Positions 52,052 to 59,424 of a stretch of DNA of 64,000 nucleotides are shown piece by piece (the stretch's first letter is position 1; each line of letters starts with the position of its first letter). The stretch comes from Streptomyces liliifuscus. GTDB taxonomy: Bacteria > Actinomycetota > Actinomycetes > Streptomycetales > Streptomycetaceae. The stretch lies in contig NZ_CP066831.1 in assembly GCF_016598615.1 (NCBI RefSeq), positions 10,850,001 through 10,914,000 of the forward strand, given 5' to 3'. The position numbers and the translations under genes were made by a program. Under the pieces are notes generated by a model, which was given only the letters and a program-made list of their open reading frames with translations, was not told the DNA's origin and did no database searches.

Positions 52052-52683
52052 GCACCAGCATCTTCCCGAACTCGCAACTCTACGGAACCGGGTACTGTGC
52101 CCTCTTCGTGAGAGGAATTTCCCCCGCCGAGCTTCTGACCAGGGTGTCAGGAAGAGAGATTCAGCCGGTTTCCTTGACCCGTCTCGAAGTAGACGCCGTC
52201 AAAGCGCTCGGGGAAGACATTGACGAAGACGACGTTCCCGAGCTGAACGTGGATGAGTTGCATAGCAGTGGCATGCTCGACAACAGTGGTCCGCTGCTGC
52301 GTGCCGGAACCCACAACGACTGGTCCTTCGTTATCGAGTCCGAAGGACCCTACCTTGCGAGTGACGAAATCATCGCCGCCGCTTCACGCGACACGGTCGC
52401 CCTGTCTGCAAGACTGAGCGAGACAGGATCCACGTGGATCTCATACGCGGAAAACAGCGAGATCCTCTCCTCCTTCGACCCGCTCTTCCCTCAGCACGAC
52501 CACGGAAAGCGCCCCGCAACCCTTGAGGAACTCACCGGATTCCGGGAGGCCATCGACAGTGGGAACCGCTCAGAAGCGTACGAAAACGCAGTTCGGAAGA
52601 TTCAACAGGAACTACAGTGCGCCGTTCCCCAAGAGGCAGACGCCGCGCGCCTGCTTGCCGTCCGTGTCGCCGGAGGGTATTGA
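52048..52683 (+). CDS. DUF6461-like protein of unknown function
   Basis: 211 residues from GTG 52048, preceded by GAGGT. The N-terminal YGTGYCALFVRGISPAELL and VSGREIQPVSLTRLEVDAV, with a central DWSFVIESEGPYLASDEIIA, recall the DUF6461-type proteins that accompany toxin-immunity and phage-related loci in Streptomyces. It is acidic and soluble, with no catalytic motif visible. A region of AT-rich codons (AGAGGAATTTCC, AGTGACGAAATC) makes its base use differ from the surrounding genes, a possible sign of transfer. Its partner upstream may be truncated. Confidence 0.65.
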   Translation: MSTSIFPNSQLYGTGYCALFVRGISPAELLTRVSGREIQPVSLTRLEVDAVKALGEDIDEDDVPELNVDELHSSGMLDNSGPLLRAGTHNDWSFVIESEGPYLASDEIIAAASRDTVALSARLSETGSTWISYAENSEILSSFDPLFPQHDHGKRPATLEELTGFREAIDSGNRSEAYENAVRKIQQELQCAVPQEADAARLLAVRVAGGY

Positions 52684-52789
52684 CGGCCCGACGTTGCGAC
52701 GGTGATCAGCGGGTGGGCACCGGCACGGAGCGCGGCGGCCGACCGTTGCATCACCCTCCACGCGGTCGAAAGAAGCCGCAGGAAGGGCG

Positions 52790-53125
52790 AAGTACGGGCC
52801 GCTGGAGGGTCTCGCCCGCAACAATGTGAGCCTCAAGAAGATCGAGACCTGGTAGCCGGACACGCTGCGCGTCGCCGGATCGCTGGTCACCAACCAGGTT
52901 TGTGCCTACGACCTGCTGCGGATGTTCGGCCGCGACGGCCGCCCGACCCCGCTGGGCCAGGTGTTCGCCGAGTACGGTCGGATCGACAAGACCATGCACT
53001 TGCTCAACCTGGTCGACCTCAGCGACGACACCCACTGCTGCCGGGTGAACCGCCGGCTCACCGTACAGGCATCGAGGCACACCACGGCGCGAGCGATCTG
53101 CGACGGCAGGCGCGGGCACATCTAA
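52790..53125 (+). pseudogene. Tn3-family transposase C-terminal remnant
   Basis: One frame, interrupted by TAG at 52853-52855, reads YGPLEGLARNNVSLKKIETW, then TLRVAGSLVTNQVCAYDLLR, MFGRDGRPTPLGQVFAEYGR, IDKTMHLLNLVDLSDDTHCC, VNRRLTVQASRHTTARAICD and GRRGHI-stop. This matches the last 110 or so residues of Tn3/Tn4556-type transposases. The large N-terminal part and the terminal repeats are not seen. Confidence 0.85.
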
Positions 53126-53329
53126 CAGCCTGCGCGGGCCTTTGTCCTGAGCGATCGGTTGTTGGGCGGCTTCGTGGTCGCTGGCACCGTGTGCTGGGGC
53201 GAGTCTTCTGCTCCGGAGGCGTACAGCAGCTTCCTCGTCCCTGAGTGCGACCTGCCGCGATTTGATCCGGACCAAGCGTTCCCGCCCGAACCCCAGACGA
53301 TCTATACCCCCTACCCTCAACGCCGGTAG
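53126..53329 (+). pseudogene. Unidentified C-terminal coding fragment
   Basis: After the Tn3 remnant a plus-strand frame reads RAFVLSDRLLGGFVVAGTVC, WGESSAPEAYSSFLVPECDL, PRFDPDQAFPPEPQTIYTPY and PQRR-stop at 53327-53329, with good codon bias. No start codon with a ribosome-binding site is present, so it is probably the tail of a truncated gene. Family not recognised. Confidence 0.4.
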
Positions 53330-53408
53330 CGCGGCCGCATGCCCCTACCGTGCCCGAGTGATTGGGAACTGACGGGGAACCACAGCGGTTGGCGGGTACC
53401 GCACATGA

Positions 53409-53450
53409 GAACGGCCCCTGGTTGATTTAGGCGAATTCCAGGGGCCGTTC
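53409..53450 (-). terminator. Perfect 13-bp stem hairpin
   Basis: GAACGGCCCCTGG at 53409-53421 pairs with 53438-53450 around a 16-base loop. It lies 5 bp beyond the 3-prime end of the minus-strand tRNA-like sequence, where a tRNA terminator would be expected. Confidence 0.75.
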
Positions 53451-53455
53451 ATCTG

Positions 53456-53542
53456 CGGTGGGTGTGGGATTTGAACCCACGGTCACATCGCTGGAGCCGG
53501 GGTCATGCAAGCCGATTCGCAAGACCTTGTCCATCCGCCACC
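53456..53542 (-). tRNA. tRNA-like sequence, probable tRNA pseudogene (isotype unassigned)
   Basis: The minus strand has a perfect T-arm (GTGGG-TTCAAAT-CCCAC) followed by acceptor strand ACCCACC. A partial 5-prime acceptor GGTGGCG lies 87 nt upstream, giving class II tRNA length. Two inner acceptor pairs mismatch, and no normal D or anticodon stem forms around GGCTTGCATGACC. A strong hairpin follows, as for a real tRNA gene. It may be a decayed tRNA or an element attachment site. Confidence 0.4.
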
Positions 53543-53567
53543 ACTCGGCGCGCGCCCGCCTGGGCAA

Positions 53568-54023
53568 TCAGTCCTCGGCCTTCGCAGGGAAGCGAACCAG
53601 GGGAACCGGCATCAGGCAGAGCGCGAAGGCCATCTGCGCCAGGACCGGGACGAAGAGGAGCGCCACGAAGTTCTGGAAGAGCAAGAACCATGTGGGCAGG
53701 AGGAGGAGCCCCGCCAGACGGATACGGAATGCCGCCCCCTCGCGCTTGTTGAGCAGCCCGAACAACAGGATTACCAGCAGCGAGGGGACGCCCACCATGA
53801 GCCCCACCCCGGCAATGGAGTCGTCCCACAGGTAGTAGGCGGTGTCCTCCCAGTACGAGCGGGAGCGAGGCAGGTAGGACACAAGCTCCTGCTGGCGGGG
53901 AGCTGTCAGGGCATAGACGAGCCATGCCGCAACCCAGATCAGCAGGTAGCGACCGACGGCATCAGCGATGCACACGCCGACACGGCCGAGTCGGTGCCAA
54001 GGAGAGGTGACCACGAAGGACAT
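53568..54023 (-). CDS. Small integral membrane protein
   Basis: 151 residues from ATG 54023; ATG 54038 is in frame but less likely. Four hydrophobic helices: YLLIWVAAWLVYALTA, VGLMVGVPSLLVILLFGLLN, LAGLLLLPTWFLLFQNFVAL and PVLAQMAFALCLMPVPLV. A loop with RSRSYWEDTAYYLWDDS follows the first helix. No family recognised. A perfect 14-bp palindrome (54044-54057) lies about 20 bp upstream of the start, so the gene is probably repressor-controlled. Confidence 0.7.
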   Translation of the reverse strand: MSFVVTSPWHRLGRVGVCIADAVGRYLLIWVAAWLVYALTAPRQQELVSYLPRSRSYWEDTAYYLWDDSIAGVGLMVGVPSLLVILLFGLLNKREGAAFRIRLAGLLLLPTWFLLFQNFVALLFVPVLAQMAFALCLMPVPLVRFPAKAED

Positions 54024-54043
54024 AGCGCATAGTGACACCTTTT

Positions 54044-54057
54044 TTGAACGCGTTCAA
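54044..54057. promoter_or_regulatory. Perfect palindromic operator candidate
   Basis: TTGAACGCGTTCAA is a complete 14-bp palindrome just upstream of the small membrane gene, in a T-rich local context (TTTTTGAACG). The cognate repressor is not identifiable in this window. Confidence 0.55.
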
Positions 54058-54169
54058 GGAAGTCGAGAGGTAGGCCAGGAGTGACGGGCGTCCGCTGCTC
54101 CTCGGTGGCGGTGGTTGGGGCCCTCGCTCGAGGGCTGCGTAGTCGTCCGCTCTCCCGACGACTCCAACG

Positions 54170-54862
54170 TCACGGGTTCCTTTCCGAGAGACGCTGCAGG
54201 TAGTTCCAGCCTGCGTCCCGCTGAGCGGGGTTCCAGACCTGGTTGCGTTTGAAGGCCGCTTCGGCATCGTCGGACCACGTCTTGGGGCCTCCGGCGGTCA
54301 TGGCCATGAGTTGTGTACGGCACGCCCGTTCCAGCAGAACGGCGTACATGACGGCAGTCGCGGCGTCCGGACCGACGGTGACGGCTCCGTGCCGCGGCAT
54401 CAGGCATGCGGGGCCGTCGCCGAGAGTCTCGGCGAGCGCCGCGCCGAGCTCGCGGGTCGCGATGAGCGCTCCCGTCTCGGTGAATCGTGGCACCTGCGGA
54501 TCGCAGAACACGACGCCGTCGTGGGAGATGGGCAGCAGTGGTGTGTCGAGAGAGGCGAAGGCGCTCAGGGCGGGTGCGTGTGTGTGCACGACGCAGCCGA
54601 CGTCGGGGCGCCGCGCCATGATCTCGGTGTGGATCGGGTACTCGATGTGCCGTTTGCCCTCGCCGTGGAGGACCTCACCCCCGCGGCTGACCAACAGCAC
54701 CCGCTCGGCGTCGATCTCCTCGAATCCCCAGCCGGAGGCCTTCATCCAGACTCCGCCGCCGTCCGGGTCACGGACGGCGGCGTGACCCCACACCATGTCG
54801 GTCAGACCGGCAGCGGCCAGGGCCCGGCTGGCACGTACGGTCTCGTCGATCTCTTCCTTCAT
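54170..54862 (-). CDS. Class II aldolase/adducin family protein
   Basis: 230 residues from ATG 54862. Metal ligands of class II aldolases are present: the H-x-H pair in VVHTHAPALSAFA and the distal His in CLMPRHGAVTVG. GHAAVRDPDGGGVWMKASGW and IEYPIHTEIMARRPDVG fit the family. Members are fuculose- or ribulose-phosphate aldolases, but also decarboxylases of aromatic acids such as 3,4-dihydroxyphthalate decarboxylase. It is the last gene of the gentisate-type operon, where a decarboxylase or a retro-aldol step on a ring-cleavage product would both make sense. Confidence 0.88.
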   Translation of the reverse strand: MKEEIDETVRASRALAAAGLTDMVWGHAAVRDPDGGGVWMKASGWGFEEIDAERVLLVSRGGEVLHGEGKRHIEYPIHTEIMARRPDVGCVVHTHAPALSAFASLDTPLLPISHDGVVFCDPQVPRFTETGALIATRELGAALAETLGDGPACLMPRHGAVTVGPDAATAVMYAVLLERACRTQLMAMTAGGPKTWSDDAEAAFKRNQVWNPAQRDAGWNYLQRLSERNP

Positions 54863-55018
54863 CAGGATCCGTTTCAGTCGGTCGGGTGGCGTACGGCTGG
54901 TGGAGCCAGTCCGCGCCAATGTCCTCTTCTGTGCTGTGGTGCCCCATGGCGCGCTAGCGCAGGGCAGGGATCAGGCAGGCGTGGAGACGGCAGCGCCCGC
55001 CTGAGGGGGAGGCGGCCG

Positions 55019-55897
55019 TCACTGCGTCGCTGGTGCAGACGGCTGGTGGAGTGGGTCGCGAGCCGTGACGGGGATGGTAAGCGGGGGCACCTGCGACACC
55101 TCCAGTGACACCTCGTCGCCTGGGGTCAGCGGTCCGACCCCGTCCGGGGTGCCGCTCGCGATGATGTCTCCCGTCTCGAGGGTCATAGCCCGGGAATACA
55201 CTTCGATGAGTTGCGCGACGTCGTAGATGAGGTCGGCGACCCTCCCCTTCTGGCGCAGACGACCGTTGACGCGAAGCTCGAGCTCGAGCACCGACGGGTC
55301 CGGGATCTCGTCCGCGGTGACGATGGCCGGCCCGAGCGGCGTGAAGGTGTCGAAGCTCTTCCGATACGAGCGGTCCTCGTCGCCTCGCATTGTCACGTCG
55401 ATCAGGGCGAGGTACCCGAAGACGTGGCTCAGTGCGTTCTCACGGGATACCTGGCGTGCCGGGGCACCGATGACGATGCCGAGTTCGGCTTCGTAGTCGA
55501 TGCGACGCGTCGGATCAGGATGCTCGATCGATCCGTCCGGCCCGACGATCGATGAAGGCGCCTTGAGGAAAGCGACATACTTCTCGATCGTTCCCGGCAC
55601 GTCCGTGAAAGCTCCCGCAGCAATCATCTCTTCACGATGCGGACCGTGATTGACCGGGGCCGCGAGGATCTTCGACGGTCTTGGCTGGGGTGCCCGGAAC
55701 GTGACTTGTGAGCGGGGTGTTCCGGTGCTGCGTGATGCGTCCCGGATCTCGGACTCGACTCTCGCCCAGTCCGCTATCAGCGCACTCATGCGATCCGATG
55801 GACGGGCTGTCTCCGGCAGCACACGTGTCACGTCGACTATCGAGTCGTCCCGGGCCCAGACACCGAGCCGAAAATCGTCGAACATGCTCAGTTTCAA
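55019..55897 (-). CDS. Fumarylacetoacetate hydrolase family protein
   Basis: 292 residues. The start is probably TTG 55897, which has AGAGGAAAG upstream; ATG 55885 is the alternative. FAH-fold metal-site motifs are visible: IDYEAELGIVIGAPARQV (E-x-E type ligand region), FGYLALIDVTMRGDED, SFDTFTPLGPAIVT, and GDIIASGTPDGVGPLTPGD. The family includes fumarylpyruvate and maleylpyruvate hydrolases, which finish the gentisate pathway by giving pyruvate plus fumarate or maleate. Position in this operon supports that role. Confidence 0.92.
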   Translation of the reverse strand: MKLSMFDDFRLGVWARDDSIVDVTRVLPETARPSDRMSALIADWARVESEIRDASRSTGTPRSQVTFRAPQPRPSKILAAPVNHGPHREEMIAAGAFTDVPGTIEKYVAFLKAPSSIVGPDGSIEHPDPTRRIDYEAELGIVIGAPARQVSRENALSHVFGYLALIDVTMRGDEDRSYRKSFDTFTPLGPAIVTADEIPDPSVLELELRVNGRLRQKGRVADLIYDVAQLIEVYSRAMTLETGDIIASGTPDGVGPLTPGDEVSLEVSQVPPLTIPVTARDPLHQPSAPATQ

Positions 55898-55948
55898 CGT
55901 ACTTTCCTCTCCATGAATACTGTCCGGAGTGTCCCGCGCACCGGACTC

Positions 55949-57274
55949 TCACCTACGCAGGTCGTCACTCGCGAGGTTTCTGGGCAGGAACAGTCCCGCC
56001 ACGAGCGTGATCAGCGCGACGCCGGAGATGTAGAAGGCGGGAGACACGGCGCTGTCCGTCACGTCGATGAGCCAGGTGCAGACGATCGCGCCGAAGCCGC
56101 CGAAGACAGTCACAGCGGTTGCGGAGCCCATGGAGACCAGCGAGCCGCGGTGCTTGGCGCTGAACAGCTCCGTGATCGTTGCGGAGCCGGTGCCGGCGAT
56201 GGCCGCCGTGAACACCGCGAAGACCAGTTGCGCGATCACCAGCGACCCGAACGACCTGTTGTCGACCATGAGCTGGAAGAGCGGATACGGCAGCACCACG
56301 TAGCCCACGGCACTGAACACGATCAGGGCTTTACGTCCGAGCTTGTCGGAGAGATGACCCGCGACAGGCAGCAGGACAACCGTCACCATCGCGCCGATGA
56401 GCGTCGCCACCAGCGAGGTCTGCAGCTCGATGTCCAGGAACTCCGAGGCGTAGCTGGGCATGTACGTGAGCGCGACCATGGCCGTCACTCCCCAGAGAGC
56501 GACCACCCCGACCGTCAGCAGGAATCCGACACTCGGCCGCGGGTGCGTTCCGTGGTCGATCTCCGCGCCGGACTGCGTGGATGCCTGACCGCGGGACGCG
56601 GTGAAGACGGGGGTCTCTTCTATGCGTCGCCGCAGGAACAGGGCGACCACAGCGAGCAGAGCGCCCAGGATGAAGGGGACACGCCAACCCCAGTCGCGCA
56701 TCGCCGTCGAGCCCAGGGCGCCGGTCAGCCCGGCGGTGACCAGCACACCGAGCAACAGGCCACCGTAGGTCGCGACCTGATGGAAGCTCCCGAAGAACCC
56801 CCGGCGCCCGCGGTGGGCCCACTCGATGAGGAAGACGGCCGAGCTCCCGAATTCGCCGCCGGCCGAGAATCCCTGCGCGAGGCGTCCGATGACGATGATG
56901 ACCGCACCGAGCGAGCCGGCGACGGCGTACCCCGGTGCGAGGCCGATAAGGAGTGAGCCGGACGCCATCAGCAGCATCGACAGCAGCATGACCGACTTGC
57001 GTCCCTTGCGGTCGATGAACGGACCGAGGACAAAAGCTCCCAAGGGCCGGGCGATGAACCCGACCGCGAAGACCGCGAAGGCCGCGAGGATCGACGTGAC
57101 GCCGTCCTGTTCGGGAAAGAAGGTGGCTCCGATATGAACGGCGAGGAAGCCATACACGGTGAAGTCGTACCACTCGAGGACGTTTCCGAGAGTGGCGAGG
57201 ACCGTCACACGCTTGAGAGTGGACGGGTCCACGTGGGTGGGATCCGCAACCGAGATTTCTTTTGCAACAGCCAT
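55949..57274 (-). CDS. MFS transporter, metabolite:H+ symporter (MHS) family
   Basis: 441 residues, 12 transmembrane helices. LATLGNVLEWYDFTVYGFLA at the N-terminus, FIARPLGAFVLGPFIDRKGR with the loop 2-3 motif, and GRLAQGFSAGGEFGSSAVFL are characteristic of the MHS branch (ProP, KgtP, citrate and shikimate permeases). It probably imports the aromatic acid or a related carboxylate degraded by the operon. The coding order places it between the metallo-hydrolase and FAH genes, with 132 and 51 bp spacers. Confidence 0.94.
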   Translation of the reverse strand: MAVAKEISVADPTHVDPSTLKRVTVLATLGNVLEWYDFTVYGFLAVHIGATFFPEQDGVTSILAAFAVFAVGFIARPLGAFVLGPFIDRKGRKSVMLLSMLLMASGSLLIGLAPGYAVAGSLGAVIIVIGRLAQGFSAGGEFGSSAVFLIEWAHRGRRGFFGSFHQVATYGGLLLGVLVTAGLTGALGSTAMRDWGWRVPFILGALLAVVALFLRRRIEETPVFTASRGQASTQSGAEIDHGTHPRPSVGFLLTVGVVALWGVTAMVALTYMPSYASEFLDIELQTSLVATLIGAMVTVVLLPVAGHLSDKLGRKALIVFSAVGYVVLPYPLFQLMVDNRSFGSLVIAQLVFAVFTAAIAGTGSATITELFSAKHRGSLVSMGSATAVTVFGGFGAIVCTWLIDVTDSAVSPAFYISGVALITLVAGLFLPRNLASDDLRR

Positions 57275-57406
57275 GGAAGGGTCCTTTGCATGACCTGTCG
57301 GGGAGAGGGACGTGCCGTATCCGGGCAGCGGTCGGCCCTGAATGCTCGACCGCTGCCCAGGAGATGGTCCGCGTGACTCAGGTGGTGCGGGACGCCGCGG
57401 AAGGCG

Positions 57407-58306
57407 TCACAGAATGTGCGTGGGGATCGGCTCCCAGGTGGCCTGTCCCTGCTGGTCGCGAACGACACGGCCGAAGGGCTGGTCGCCGAAGTGGAAGGCG
57501 AAGGCGTAGGTGTCGGGCTTGAGCAGCTCCGACAGCACGCGGGCACGGGCCTCCTGCACGGACTCGGTGTGGCTGTCGGGTGCCGAGCCCCAGTCGGGGT
57601 GGGTCAGCTGCGCGGGCGAGTGGAACGCGTCGCCGAAGACCACCAGCCGCTTGCCGCTCGACGAGGTCACGATGTAGGTGGCGTGGCCGGGGGTGTGGCC
57701 GGGGGTGACGAGTGCCGTCACGCCCGGCACCACCTCTCCGCCGTCGTCGACGAGGGTGAGCTTCGGATGCTGCAGCAGAGGCTCGACCACGGTGGTCGGG
57801 TCCGGCATGTCGGCCGGCGGCACCCCTTGGGAGAGCGGCTCCCACTCCTGCCGCGACATCACGTACGACGCCGACGGGAAGGTTGCCTTCCGTGCGCCGT
57901 TCCCGTCCGGGATGAACGCCCATCCCGTGTGGTCGATGTGGATGTGGGTCAGGGCGAGAACATCGATGTCCTCGGGCGCGTAGCCGACCGACGCAAGTGT
58001 CTCCAGCAGCGCGCCGCCCTCAATGGGCCCGTAGAGCGAGTTGACGTTCATGACACCGAGTCCGGCGTCGACGAGCATGCGGTGGCCGTCCCGCTCGACG
58101 AGCAGTCCGCCTGCCGTCATCGGCACGCCGCCGTCCTGGTCCAGCGCTTCGGGGTGCTCGCTCCAGTAGGAGTCGGGGAACGACTTGAGGAAGCGGGCGG
58201 GGATGAGCGACATGGGTCCGTCGACGATGTAGGTGAAGGTGAACTCGTCCATCGTCCACCGGCGCACCGCGGACTGGGATCCCAGTCGTCCGATATTGGC
58301 CGTCAT
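57407..58306 (-). CDS. Metallo-beta-lactamase-fold hydrolase (lactonase-like)
   Basis: 299 residues from ATG 58306, behind AAAGGAA. The zinc motif is ALTHIHIDHTGWAF (HxHxDH), followed by VTPGHTPGHATY and VVFGDAFHSPAQL, which supply the remaining ligands. This resembles AttM/AiiA-type lactonases and other MBL hydrolases opening lactones or esters. No signal peptide is seen, so it is cytoplasmic. In a ring-cleavage operon it may open a lactone formed from an oxidised aromatic. That role is inferred. Confidence 0.9.
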   Translation of the reverse strand: MTANIGRLGSQSAVRRWTMDEFTFTYIVDGPMSLIPARFLKSFPDSYWSEHPEALDQDGGVPMTAGGLLVERDGHRMLVDAGLGVMNVNSLYGPIEGGALLETLASVGYAPEDIDVLALTHIHIDHTGWAFIPDGNGARKATFPSASYVMSRQEWEPLSQGVPPADMPDPTTVVEPLLQHPKLTLVDDGGEVVPGVTALVTPGHTPGHATYIVTSSSGKRLVVFGDAFHSPAQLTHPDWGSAPDSHTESVQEARARVLSELLKPDTYAFAFHFGDQPFGRVVRDQQGQATWEPIPTHIL

Positions 58307-58366
58307 TCCACAATTCCTTTCTCAGGTGGTGCTTGATTTCCGTCAGGAAGACCCGGGTGCTCTGGG

Positions 58367-59377
58367 CTATGCGTCGGAGCGTGCTGCCAGGCTCGGGAAG
58401 AGAGTCTTCGCAGTGGCCGAGAACTGTGCCAGCTGACGGTCGGTGAGTATGGTGGTCCGGCTCAGCGCATCGATGTGGGATTCGATCAACTCGACATTCC
58501 CCGGCGGGTAGTCGGACCCGAACACGATGTGATCGGGCGACGTGACCTCCAGAAGCGGAAGAAGCGCGTTGGGTGATGTCGCGAGCGCGGTGTCATAGAA
58601 CAGGCGGGCAATTTGCTGGCGCACCTCGTCCTTGGTCACGCCGCGGGAATTGCTCACCCACGGCAGCAGGCCGGTCGACCCGATGCGTTCGGCAAGGACG
58701 GGGAGGACTCCGCCGGCATGCGAGATGACGAAGTTGATGTTCGGGAAGTCCAGAAAGACCCGCGCATAGATGGCGTCGACGATGGTGCGCGCCGTGTCCA
58801 TGGGGAATTCGATGACCGGTCCCGGCCGTCCGCACGCAAGCCCGGCGAACCCGGCAGGGACCACCGGATGCAGGAGGACGGTGGCCTGCTTCTCGTCGAG
58901 TGCGGCGAAGACATCGGTGAACCGTGGGTCCCCCAGATAGGCGCCATCGTAGTTGGTGATGAGGACGAATCCGTCGGCGCCGAGTTCCTCGATTGCGCGG
59001 TCGACTTCCGCTACCGCTGCGACCGGATCGATCAGCGGGAGGTTGGCGAGCAACCCGAACCGGTCGGGGTGTTCCCGCACCACCTTCGCCCCGAAGTCGT
59101 TGTATGACTTTGCCTCGTCGGGAGCGAGCCGGTTCGGGTTCGACAGCATCTGCACCGAGATGCCGTGACCGTCCATGAACTCCAGGGCGCTCTCGACCGA
59201 CCAGGGGCCGGCCGGCGGCGCGGTGAAGTGGCCGGCGCGGAAGGAGGCCAGCAGACGGGCAAGCTCGGCTTCGGTGAGCGGCGGAGTGTAGTGGGCATGG
59301 ATGTCGATCAGGTCGCCGCCGCTGCGTCGGCGCAGACGGGCGACGGCACTTGCCACGTCATTCTCTGGATTCACCAT
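58367..59377 (-). CDS. Amidohydrolase-2 (ACMSD/gamma-resorcylate decarboxylase-type) protein
   Basis: 336 residues. ATG 59377 is preferred because the AAAGAGG site abuts the other candidate, 59383. It belongs to the amidohydrolase 2 barrel family: HAH in DLIDIHAHYTPPL, His in ATVLLHPVVPAGF, His in INFVISHAGGVLP, Asp in IVFGSDYPPGN. The family holds non-oxidative decarboxylases (2-amino-3-carboxymuconate semialdehyde, gamma-resorcylate, 5-carboxyvanillate) and some hydrolases. Next to the FAD hydroxylase gene it may remove CO2 from an aromatic acid or ring-cleavage product. Confidence 0.9.
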   Translation of the reverse strand: MVNPENDVASAVARLRRRSGGDLIDIHAHYTPPLTEAELARLLASFRAGHFTAPPAGPWSVESALEFMDGHGISVQMLSNPNRLAPDEAKSYNDFGAKVVREHPDRFGLLANLPLIDPVAAVAEVDRAIEELGADGFVLITNYDGAYLGDPRFTDVFAALDEKQATVLLHPVVPAGFAGLACGRPGPVIEFPMDTARTIVDAIYARVFLDFPNINFVISHAGGVLPVLAERIGSTGLLPWVSNSRGVTKDEVRQQIARLFYDTALATSPNALLPLLEVTSPDHIVFGSDYPPGNVELIESHIDALSRTTILTDRQLAQFSATAKTLFPSLAARSDA

Positions 59378-59424
59378 CGTCATCCTCTTTCGATCGTTGT
59401 CACGGCCGGCTCTTTCGGTCGCTG

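Noticed and set aside
53456..53842. Plus-strand open frames starting at the tRNA-like sequence (GVGFEPT-type proteins)
   Set aside because: These are the well-known artefact of translating the complement of a tRNA T-arm; the true membrane gene lies on the opposite strand.
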